Below, piece after piece: positions 13,259-22,892 of a stretch of 64,000 bases of DNA. Source of the DNA: Lutjanus erythropterus (taxonomy: Eukaryota > Chordata > Actinopteri > Lutjaniformes > Lutjanidae); NCBI GenBank assembly GCA_020091685.1, contig CM034609.1:17124204-17188203 (forward strand), in the 5' to 3' direction. Position 1 is the stretch's first letter. Every line of letters begins with the position of its first letter. Under the pieces are notes generated by a model. It was given only the letters and a program-made list of their open reading frames with translations. It was not told the DNA's origin and made no database searches. The position numbers and the translations under genes are program-made.

Positions 13259-13550
13259 TTCAACTTAAAGGGATATAAAGGGTTCAAGTTATTTGAAGTG
13301 GGGTTGTATGCTGGTCAACGTCTTACCTACAATAGGTGGTCAGCACACTCCCAGTTTGGAGAAGCAGCAGGATTCCTAATGTAGGAAGCTAAATAATGTC
13401 CAGCTGTGGACAGGGTCAGCATTTTAGCCTCCTAAAAAAAATATATACCAACCAAGTGTACGCTATTCTTATTATGTTTTCACCGTGATTGATTTTTTTG
13501 GTGGTGAAAATGCGCTTTGCTGCTGGGCCTGTCCACAGCAGCACATTGCT
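13259..13550. mobile_element. Fold-back repeat fragment (AAAGGGATAT family)
   Basis: It begins with TTAAAGGGATATAAAGGGTT and TGAAGTGGGGTTGTATG, continues through CCAGTTTGGAGAAGCAG and GCTGTGGACAGGGTCAGC, and has the inverse GGGCCTGTCCACAGCAGC at about 13526-13543. It belongs to the same family as the larger palindromic element at 55276-56023. This copy is shortened. Confidence 0.6.
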
Positions 13551-15716
13551 CAGCCTCCCTGCTGACTATCAGGACTAAGAGCGTTGCTTTAAAAACATAT
13601 TTTGACATAATTACAGATTACCTGGTAAAAAAAAATGTATTCAGTAATTTAATTTTAAATGTTGATTATTACAAAGGGATTACATTCCAAAAAATCTGTG
13701 GGGTTTCCTGGCAGGGATCTGCATAGTTTTAAAATGTATTTCAAAATTGTAATCTGTTATAGACCACTTTTTTTTTTACTATATATATATGTGTAATGTG
13801 ATTACATCTTTTTTTTCTGTATCTGTATGGAATACATTTATCCTAATTACAAGTGTAATCCTATTACATGTCATCAACTCCCCAAGCCTGCTGACTATCA
13901 ATAAGTACCTCATTAAATCACACTTTAAAAAATCTGAGCTATCACTTTAAAATCATAGTGATTTATTATCAGCAGCCTTTATCATTTTAGGTAAAAATAT
14001 TTGCATTTAAAAACTTTTTAAATACAAGAGACAAAAGCACATTTCCATCAGCTGAATCCTCTGAAGTGAACTTAGTCTGATCAAACCTTGCAGGCAAAAC
14101 CATCATCGCATCAAATGCACAAAACAGTCTTTGCTTTAAATGCTTCACCACTACTCATCATTGCAATCTACGAATGTTTGCACTTCCTTTCTTAATCCTC
14201 TGCCTGACACGGCAGCTTTCATCTCCCCCTCTGATCTTCGAGTCTTTGAAATGAGCAGTTCCACACCTGCTCGTCTCCAGACATTTAAACAGCAAAAGAG
14301 CTGTTGAACATTCCCCCACATCCTCACTTTGTTTATAATTCCACGGGCCAAGAAGCAGGTTTGCTGGAGTTGTCTGGAAACCTTTACGGAATAGAAAAAC
14401 ACAAAACCCTCTCAAGTCTGGATGATGGACCTGAACTTTTTACTCTGCAAAGTTTTTAAGACAGACAGCAATCTGTTGCTCAGCAGCACTATAGAGCGGA
14501 GACATGATGTTTAGATATTTACCATTTTCTTAATTAGTGGATTTTAGCAACAATGTACAAACTAGTTCAAAACTATTTCTTTTAAATAATAAAATAACTT
14601 CTATTAGTGAAGCAAAGATTTTTTTGCAGGCTTTCTACAATAACACAAATATATTTAACTGAAAAGGGAAAATATTGCAACTTAATGAAAGTATCAGTAA
14701 AAAAATCACTGAGAAGCACAGTTGGTATTTCTCTGTTGTTAAGGAATGATCATTTTGCTTAGAATATATGATGCTCAGACACACGGATGCTCTTCTCTAT
14801 ACACTTTAATCAGTTTGTTCACAGCAAACACAAAGAAAATATTGCTCCTTTTTGCATAGAGAACAAACTGTCCACAGTATTGCATTGGGTAAGATGTGAC
14901 TGTGTTCACTAAAGATGTAGATTTAGGGCACATAGCACCATCAACTGATGGAAGTGTGCAATTACACCTTTGGAGAAGGCTAGGAAATCTCAACAATATG
15001 TTCAGCATGTTTTCATAGATCAAGAGCAGGAGGTTAATTTGCACTGAGACACACAAACAATGTGCAAAACCAACTCACTATTCTGGGGAGACTAACTCAT
15101 AACTGTAAAAAGTCTGGCTTCTTTGCAGCTTCATCCAAATCCTCCTGCAGAACAATTATTAATTTTGCTTGTACAGTTGCTCAAATAATCCACAAAAGGC
15201 TCAAAATATGCTCTCTCTAATCTTTGCCTCTTTGGCACAATCCTCTTTTTTCAGCAGGAGGCAAACCATTAGTTAATGCCAGGCGGCAGCATTCTCACAA
15301 TACAATCTGTACAATAGTTGCATACAGTAATCTAAATGAACAGTATGACCTTTTTATTTCAGTTGGAAAACTAGGAAACTAGGAAAACTAGGAAAAACTA
15401 GGAAAAATAATTCAAATAAAAATATGTTTTTGGGCCAAAGGGAAGGAGAAGGAGTGCCAGGAATGGCCCTCAGGCCAGCAATTTGAAGTCCCGGCCTTAG
15501 AGGCTTGAGCACTTTCATCATGTTTGTCTATTGTTTATGTTGCTTGTGAAATGTGTCAACATGGATGTCTTCTACTACAGACCAATGAACTCTTTACAAG
15601 GGATGGATCTTAAATATTACAGTATTTCTGTACAGTTGCAATACAAATCAATGGAGGTTTTTGTGTCTCTGTGACCAACAATTAAAACAGTGGTTGAGAC
15701 CAGTTTGTTCTTGCTG
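13551..15716. other. Intergenic downstream of msrb1 copy A
   Basis: No gene is seen. About 13600-13885 carries TAATGTGATTACATC and TTACAAGTGTAATCCTATTA, which resembles a dispersed MITE. A short run of CTAGGAAAA repeats lies at about 15370-15404. The last few hundred bases are the presumed 3' UTR of msrb1 copy A. Confidence 0.45.
15353..15358 (-). terminator. Candidate poly(A) signal of msrb1 copy A
   Basis: AATAAA on the minus strand about 470 bp past the stop codon of msrb1 copy A and past its SECIS-like hairpin. It is the nearest canonical hexamer I found. Confidence 0.4.
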
Positions 15717-15790
15717 CCCAGTGAGGCCACCGTCCATCAGAGCCCCGGAGCTCCATCAGGCCTGATCTCAGAGCACGTCATACACTGTCC
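15717..15790 (-). promoter_or_regulatory. SECIS-like element of msrb1 copy A (non-canonical apex)
   Basis: It lies about 35 bp after the stop codon, in the same place as the copy B SECIS and alignable with it. Read on the minus strand it has a basal CAGTG/CACTG stem, the core quartet ATGA with TGAT, and a helix II that can form eight of ten pairs including wobbles. The apical region runs GAGATCAGGCCTGAT. It has no AA or AAA opposite the copy B apical AAAA, but it has CC. SECIS elements usually need apical A residues, though a few natural ones use CC. Function is therefore plausible but unproven. Confidence 0.6.
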
Positions 15791-15822
15791 GCACCTTCAG
15801 CAGCAGAAAACTTTCTTCCTCT

Positions 15823-16548
15823 TTACAGCTCACCTTTATGTCCATCAACCTTTTCTGTGGAGAGACAATGGACAAAAAAAACAATGGATGATAAGGGTGC
15901 AACCCATTAGCACAGCTGTGTAATGTGCTGCATGTGTGCAAAAGATAGAAACAATTCAAAGACTCACTTTTAGGGATGAACATCAGTGAGCTGCTGAATA
16001 TTCAGAAGCGTGACAGCCCCTCTCTCGGCCCATCGTACAAGAACTCATGGCCCAATCCACTGCCGCACTTCCCACAACAAACCTATTCCAATACATTTTA
16101 ATACAGGAGGTATTCTATATTATATGTAAATATACAACTCAGATTCGAAAAAAGTTGAGACACTTTAAATAAAAACAGAATGCAATGATTTGAAAATCTT
16201 TTTCAATCTATATTAATTTGATTACAATACAAAAACAATCATACAGGACAGACAATCTACCTTTATGGGTCCCCATGCTTCAGGGTGTTTGGAGACACTG
16301 TCCTCATGGATTGTCTCTGAGAAAGCTGGCCAAGGAGAAGAGTGCTCGAACTTTGACGTGCTGGAAAATAACTCATGCCCACATTCAGAACACACATATA
16401 TACCTGAGGGGGAAAAAGTATCAGTGAATGGACAAAAAACAAACTATGGGCTTTCACTTTTATGCTTAATTTCACGCTTCCTTTGCGACTCACCAGGCTG
16501 GAAGTGATTTTTATATTCTTCTCCGCCAGAGAAGGAACAATATGACAT
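15823..16548 (-). CDS. msrb1: Methionine-R-sulfoxide reductase B1 selenoprotein, tandem copy A
   Basis: Reduces methionine-R-sulfoxide in proteins with a catalytic selenocysteine; the family acts in cytosol and nucleus. There are four coding exons on the minus strand: 16494-16548, 16261-16403, 15968-16082 and 15823-15854. They join in phases 1, 0, 1 into 114 residues (human about 116). The N-terminus reads [19 protein letters not shown]. Zinc cysteines are C23 and C26 (CSEC) and C69 and C72 (CGKC). The substrate motif SSPWPAF is present. The in-frame TGA at 16002-16004 is Sec93 in SRF-U-IFSSSL. Introns are very short (90, 178 and 113 bp), and intron 2 holds a Tc1-like fragment. Compared with copy [17 protein letters not shown] carries N-to-Y and Q-to-L changes, and the C-terminus ends [11 protein letters not shown]. 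Retained introns argue against a retrocopy, and open exons argue against a pseudogene. Confidence 0.9.
16134..16230. mobile_element. Tc1/mariner-type relic, copy 2 (left end only)
   Basis: TACAACTCAGATTCGAAAAA, then AGTTGAGACACTTTAAATAA and GCAATGATTTGAAAATC match the left end of copy 1 at 10337. Only about 95 bp remain, inside intron 2 of msrb1 copy A. Confidence 0.7.
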
Positions 16549-17708
16549 TTCATCCATTTCAAAAGTCTCAAAACCGAAAGTAATTTCTTCTTAGTTTGAA
16601 ATGTGTGTTTACAGAGAAGTCACACGGCTTAAGCTGGACCAAACATGCCCGTCCAGATCAAGTGTCAACAGCTCTGTCCTCCTTGTGTAACATCAGATCT
16701 TATTCTCATTACTCCCACCTGATGGCAGCACTAACATCAGAGATGACGTGCCAATGTAGACTGCTCAGTCAGCCACACGTTGTTTTAAACTTTAAAAACA
16801 TTACCCTACATGTCATCTATTATTATTATATATATTTAATAATAAAAAAAATAATAATATTAATAATATGACAAAGGTAAAGAAAAAATGGTGACCTGGA
16901 TGTGGTTTTACCTCCCTCTCAGGAAGAGGTTCATATTACATTTGCGGCTACAGAGGCAGCTGGCTGAACCTGAAATCCAGTTCGGTCCAAAACAAATGAC
17001 TCCATCTGTCCTACTTGTCTCATCATGGACTTATAATAATAAACAATAAACTTTCAAAGCGGAGTTGGAAGGTGCTCCACAAAATAAAGATACAGAGATA
17101 TAATACCACAATTTAAAAGAACATTATACACAGAAAAATGCAAAAAAAGATGGAGAGATGGAGAGAAAAACAAACAGTGACCTTAAGTACTTGGGTTAAT
17201 AAATAAGATGAAAACCAGTGTAGAGCCAGTAGAGTCAATAGAAAGAGGAACTTTAATATTTAAAAGCAAGAATATAGACATCAATTAATCATCAAAGCAT
17301 TGAATTTTTTTAGTTTAAATAACCTAATTTCAGTTCTCAGCATATCAGTCATTATGATCCTTTTACATAAAGCCTCTCAAAAGTGTGAAAATAGAATGCA
17401 TTGCTACTCATTTTCTGCATCTAGCACACCAATTATTGCATGTAAAGGCCATTGTTGATGAATAAAACTTTAAAATGTCACAAGTAATCTTTGGAAAAGT
17501 TTCATCAGTCTTACATTCACAGTTACTGGCTGGTATACTTGGCTGGCTTACAGAATCATGAGAAGTCTTTTACAGTCTCAAACACTATTAATAAATCTCA
17601 ATAAATGTCAAACTGATGAGACAGTGATTGTGTTATCAGTGACGATACCCTGCAGATGATAATGATTGCATAATAAAAGACATTGAGACGGGTCCTCTGT
17701 TCTTGTTG
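16549..17708. other. Region between the two msrb1 genes
   Basis: It holds the presumed promoter of copy A and the 3' flank of copy B. There are no other exons. An AT-rich TTATTATTATATA tract lies at about 16818-16868. No CpG-rich promoter or TATA box stands out clearly. Confidence 0.5.
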
Positions 17709-17786
17709 CACAGTGAGGCCATCGTTAATCAGAGCACTGGTGCTCCCTGATTGGGCTTTTCTCCCAGAACTCTTCATGCACTGTCC
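17709..17786 (-). promoter_or_regulatory. SECIS element of msrb1 copy B (form 2)
   Basis: Lies about 65 bp beyond the stop codon on the minus strand. Helix I pairs ACAGTG with CACTGT. The quartet is ATGA with TGAT. Helix II pairs AGAGTTCTGG with CCAGTGCTCT over ten positions with a single T-T mismatch and one wobble. The apical loop carries AAAA on its 5' side, followed by a small extra stem GCCC/GGG, which makes it form 2. All parts needed to recruit SBP2 for Sec insertion are visible. Confidence 0.88.
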
Positions 17787-17849
17787 GCACCTTCAGCAGC
17801 ACAAAGAAACGTCTACATGTCCAGCAGCACTCTCCTCTGATGGCTCACC

Positions 17850-20800
17850 TTACTGTCCATCAACCTTATCTGTGGAGAGGGGAGGAGAAACGGGTTTATG
17901 TCAGAGTAGAGCCATATCACAGGCCGTGCCAAAGATTAACTCAGTTTGGCTCTGTATTTCAGTGAAATTAAAGAGGCTGTTCTAAAAGTCAGGGTCCAAA
18001 TTGCAATGGTTTTTCTCTGAGGACTGCTGGTGATACATACAAGTCCACCTTGCCAGAACAATGGTTATTTATAGAGTAGCTGGTCAGTTTGAATATCCAT
18101 TTACTATTTGGCCAGTTGTCACAAAAGTTAATAATGCATTCTGTTTATGACCAAGATAAGTCCTGAGTGTGACTTTTTTATTTAAAAAAAATAATGTTCT
18201 GCATTTCTTGCTACTCATCAGCCAACATATATGCAGATACTGCTATGTATATCTACAATAGGCTAATATTGGCTGATATATTGGCCCAGCTGATTTATCA
18301 GTCTAGGTATATACGTTATCTCTGCTGTACAATATGTATAATGTATAACATGTAAATATGTATAATATAAATGTATAAATATGTATATATGTGTATAAAT
18401 ATGCATAACTAAGGCCAAAATAACACACAGCCAATGTAACAGGGCATAAACAGTGGCTGCAACCTGGGGTGATATGATCCGACTGTCATACCTTTAGGGA
18501 TGAACTTCAGTGAGCTGCTGAATATTCAGAAGCGAGACTGCCCTTTGGCTGGTCCATCATTTACAAACTCATGGCCAAGTCCATTTCCACATTTCCCACA
18601 CCGCACCTGGAACAACACGTTATACATCCAAATCAAGATTTTGTGCATTTCCACAGAGCTCGCACTGAATCCTTTAAACAAATCCTTCACTAGTCTATTA
18701 AGGGTCGTGTACCTACACCTAGTAACATACAGTTGTTTATTCTGAATGTACAAGTAGGAAATTGTGTGTTGGCTGGTCTAGAATATATTTAACTTAAACT
18801 AAGTGTCCTCTGATAGATTGAATAAATCGTTGTTCTACTGTACCTTATATGCCCCAGGTCTCTCCTCATGTTTGGACACACTATCCTTATGGACGGTCTC
18901 TGTGAAGGCTGGCCAGGGAGACGAGTGCTCATACTTGGAGCGGCTGGAGAACAACTGGTGATCACACTTGGAACATACATAAATCCCTGAGGAGTAAACG
19001 ATTAGAGATGATGGCTGGTTTGTAACATGACGAAAGAACTACTTTAATATGAGTCTTCTAAGTATCACCCTAGTTGTAGGGCTGGGTGATGTGGCTTATA
19101 AAAAATATCTCAATATTTTTATGCTAATCCATGATGTACAATATTTATCCCGATACACATTTTCTCTAAAGGGACATATTGTCTCACAGAATATGATGCA
19201 TTGCTGTAGACTGAACTATCCAACAGTATATAAAACAGTAAAAAAGACAGCTCAACCTTAAATGTTTCTACAGCAGTAAAATGCAATATATACATTAAAG
19301 GGCAACTACATCCATTTTTGGGTTTTGGGGGGTTTCTATATCATTCTGTAGCTTCCCAGTTGTGTTCCTCGCGGTTATAAATTCATAAATTCAACTTTTG
19401 GTCACAAAAAACATAGGTTTTTGGGTCAAAATACCTTTATTCCAAGCCATTCTAAACACTTTTCCAAATGTGACATGGCATGATGATTTTTTAAATAGAT
19501 AACAAATAATACTGTCAAAATTCACGAAATAACTGCGACACTGGGCCACAGGAAGAGTACAAGATAAGTGGTCTATTTGATGCAGCCTCATGAAAACACC
19601 ATTCATTAACACGTTCAGGTCTTTTCTAAGATAAACCAAGGGCAATCAGTTGTTTTAGATCAACTCAAACAAAATGTTCCTGGATGCTGATCTAGTTAAT
19701 CAAAACAAGTCTGGAAATGAATGATGTGTGAGAACTTGAGTGGCCCGTAGTGCAGAGGGCTGCACATAGAGATTTTATATTATTTTATTATACTTTAAAC
19801 TGATTGTTGTTGTATTGAGATGTGAGATAAGTGTTAGTTTAAAGTCTCATGTGATGACCTGAGAATACCCAATTTCGTAACGAGTCGTTATGCAACCTGG
19901 ACATGGGTTTCAAAAGTTAACTAGGTTACTCAACAAAGTTTTATTTAAGTAATTCCATGACTATTAGTTCAATTTCCAATCCACCAATACTACAATGTCA
20001 GCCCCAAGTAATAGTGTTTTAGTAGCCACAGCCTACAAGGATAAGAGTGGATAAATAACATGGCTGTTTGTGAAGTTATAACATGATAAAATTACAATGA
20101 ATAGTTTTATTCTCTAAACAATACCCGTTATGCAGAAATGCTGAATCAAGTACAAACAATTAAAGACTAAGAGAGGACTGGACTCTACTTCACTGCTTTT
20201 TCTAAGGACTAAGTGGGCGATTCCATTAGAAAACCAGAGAAAAGAACGGCGATGGAGTCGCCTTTCAGTGTCACAGTAATATATTTTGTTATAATACTTA
20301 CTTTTTTTTAACCTTAGAACTTTTACTTGTAGTGAAGTTCAGGCTGAGACAAAAATTGAATGTCACTGTATTTTTGACCAAATATCCCTTATTGATATTT
20401 ATCAATATTGTAACAAAATTGTAGGGATGACTATTGGTGCTTTCACAAAATATTAACAAAATTAGATTTTTGATGAATAATCATCGGCAGTTTCAGTATA
20501 ATGACTTTTGGTTACTTCCCAATCATTATATACTGTATGTTTCTCCATTAAAAACAAACATTTGAACAGCGAGAACAGCTAGTAAATTCAGAAAATCACA
20601 CCACTTTCCTGTAATGCAGCCTTTAAAAACAGAAAAAGACAACACTTAATGATTGTTATGGAAAATGTTGTGATGTTTGTATTAGTTTAGAGGCACAGTT
20701 CAGTCATTATCTTCTTGCCGTCATGCTGAATAAAGATCAGGTTTAGCCAGTTTTTAGTCCACAAAACAATGCTGGAGTTTCACAGAAAAACTGTGTTGCA

Positions 20801-21755
20801 AGATCACCCAAACAATGCAGACGGTGTGCATGCGCACATTAACATGGCAAGAAACATGGTGTAAATGACATCTTTAAAGTCAATTTGACATGTCAGGGCT
20901 TTAGAAAACTTGGATTACACCAGATGAGTGGTATGGAAGCAATTTATGTTTTGTTTTTTGTTTTTTTTTTATGATTGAAAACTGCTCACTATTCACTTAA
21001 ATTCTGCAACACTGTTTTCCCGTAGATAATGACTGAATTTTCATTTTTAGGTGAGCAATCCCATATAAGTAACAGCAAGGAAAACTGGACAAAAAACAAA
21101 AAAAAGAGGTAAAACAACACAAAACAATTGAGAAATAAAAATCAATAGGTGGACGTTGAATTTGGATGCGTTTTATGCAACTTTTGCAGGGTGGCATTAG
21201 TTTGTTTTTTTAAATTCTTTGTGTACATATATACATACATAGACACATACACATTTCTATGTTGCTGTTGTTGTTTTTCGTATATTTATTTGTGTTCACC
21301 TGATTGTTGTTCCATTGATTTCTGTCATGTTAGGAGATGTGAGATAAGTGTTAGTTTTAATGTTTTGACAGGGGAATGCCCAATTTTGTAACGAGTCGTT
21401 ATGTAACCTGGACATGGGTTTCAAAAGTTAACTCGGTTACCTAACAAGGTCTTACTTATATATATCCATGACTAATAGTGTTTTTTTTATCAGCCACAGC
21501 CAACAAGCATAAGAGTGGATAAATAACACGGCTGTTTGTAAAGTTATAACACGTTACTGTTACAATGAATGGTTACTGTTAGCTAACAGTGGCTAGCTAG
21601 CGATAGTTAACATTAACTACTTTCTCTTGAAAGTCTCTAAACAATATCCATTATGCAGACATTTTGAATCAAGTACAAACAATTAAATTCATGAGGGTAC
21701 CTGGTTTAAAGTGGTCTTTATAGACCTCTCCACCGAAGAAACTACAAAACGACAT
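17850..21755 (-). CDS. msrb1: Methionine-R-sulfoxide reductase B1 selenoprotein, tandem copy B
   Basis: Reduces methionine-R-sulfoxide with a catalytic selenocysteine. Four coding exons on the minus strand (21701-21755, 18844-18986, 18492-18606, 17850-17869) encode 110 residues. It starts [19 protein letters not shown], close to mammalian MSRB1. Zinc cysteines are C23 and C26 (CSKC) and C69 and C72 (CGKC). [16 protein letters not shown] is followed by in-frame TGA (18526-18528), Sec93, and then [17 protein letters not shown]. Exon lengths 55, 143 and 115 equal those of copy A, so the pair arose by tandem duplication of an intron-bearing gene. Intron 1 is 2.7 kb and repeat-rich. The SECIS is canonical. 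This copy keeps the conserved family residues and is the likely main enzyme. Its start faces the start of the zinc-finger gene at 22893. Confidence 0.95.
19801..20164 (+). repeat. Intronic direct duplication, inner copy
   Basis: Shares TGATTGTTGTT, GATGTGAGATAAGTGTTAG, AACGAGTCGTTATG and CCTGGACATGGGTTTCAAAA with 21301-21687, in order and same strand. It ends at CAAGTACAAACAATTAAA in both copies. Confidence 0.85.
21301..21687 (+). repeat. Intronic direct duplication, exon-1-proximal copy
   Basis: Partner of 19801-20164. It stops 14 bp short of the exon 1 donor of msrb1 copy B. It carries an extra segment with GTTAGCTAACAGTGGCTAGC that is missing from the inner copy. Confidence 0.85.
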
Positions 21756-22892
21756 TCCTCTTCAGCCAGCAGAGTATTTACAGACTGTCTCGTAATTCTG
21801 CGGCTCTGCGGAGTTTAAGTTCTCTGCACGAGCGCAAACATTAGGCTGGAAACAACAGGACTTCCGGTTTGAGTGTCTGGCCTTCAAAATAAAACTAGAG
21901 AACTACATCAAAATTACAAATGCTTGAGCTTAAGATTTTGCATGGCTTGGCTCCCCTTATGAGAGACTGACACATAATTTAAGTTAATTTAAAATCCACT
22001 TTATGGAAAAAGCACTTTATGTTTCTTATGAAGTATGCAGTGCTATATGTACCCTGCAGCATGGCTGTTCCTGTTTTAATGTAATTTATGTGTCTGTCAA
22101 GCTGTCATTACATCTGCCCAGAGACTACAATTGAAACTTAGCTGAGATGGCTGTGCTGGCACATTTACAGACATGTTTATTAATGTGCACTGTCCCTGTA
22201 ACTTTAAACTTAATAGATAAATATAAATAAATAAATAAAACTATATAAAAAGTAAGGCTTCTCAACTTTAGTCTTTCTAATTTAATCTAATTTAGTATCT
22301 ATCTATCATACTTCATTTTACAATTTAGAGCTGCCACTTTAAAAAGGGGTTAAAATTCCAGTTTCCATTACATGATCAATTTAGATTAAGGTACAGGTGG
22401 TTTATTTTTCAGTTTGTGCAATTATTCACAGTTAATCTAATAATATTTTATCTTCTCTTACACTTTTAGATCCAAAAGTACAACAAAAAAGTTAGCTTTT
22501 TTTCTTATTTATTATTGCACGATCAGTGCAATAATAAATATTACCTATTACCAAGTACTCTCGCTTTGTGTATACAGCATTAAACAATGTTTCTAGTTTT
22601 ACATAATCTTATAATTGATATATAATTTATAAATGCAGTTGATTAAATTTAGGTTGTTGCCATCTTATTTCTTTTTTTCTTTCGTATGTTGTCGCTTGGC
22701 TGCAAATACTTATCCATCCTCCTGTGGAACTGACGCTTTTATCTTGAACAACTCAAACCGGAAGTGATATTGTTGCCGCTACGGGGTGTCAAACTGTGAG
22801 GATTGACAGGTTGAGCTAGGTTAGCTGAGTTTGTGTCCTCGCTATCCAGCCTCTATTGCGAATGTTTTTGTGCCACAACTGTCTCTGGAGAC
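21756..22892. promoter_or_regulatory. Divergent promoter region, msrb1 copy B / zinc-finger gene 1
   Basis: Two genes are transcribed away from each other from this 1.1-kb gap. No exon is seen inside. GACTTCCGGTTTGAG at about 21860 and AAACCGGAAGTGA at about 22755 are ETS-type GGAAG sites near each gene start, typical of TATA-less housekeeping promoters. The middle (about 21900-22700) is AT-rich with no recognisable feature. Confidence 0.45.

Larger units (their letters stand above)
18987..21700. other. Intron 1 of msrb1 copy B, repeat-rich
   Basis: No exon is recognised inside. A dispersed repeat starting GGGCTGGGTGATGTGGC lies at about 19080-19280. A second block, with TTGTAGGGATGACTATTGGT at about 20420 and continuing to about 20645, looks like the other half of the same family, separated by about 1 kb. 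A direct duplication (19801-20164 and 21301-21687) is listed separately. Confidence 0.5.

Noticed and set aside
18526-18528. In-frame TGA in msrb1 copy B (and at 16002-16004 in copy A) as pseudogene stops
   Set aside because: The codon falls exactly at the family's catalytic Sec position, coding similarity continues after it, and a SECIS-like hairpin follows the real stop in both genes.
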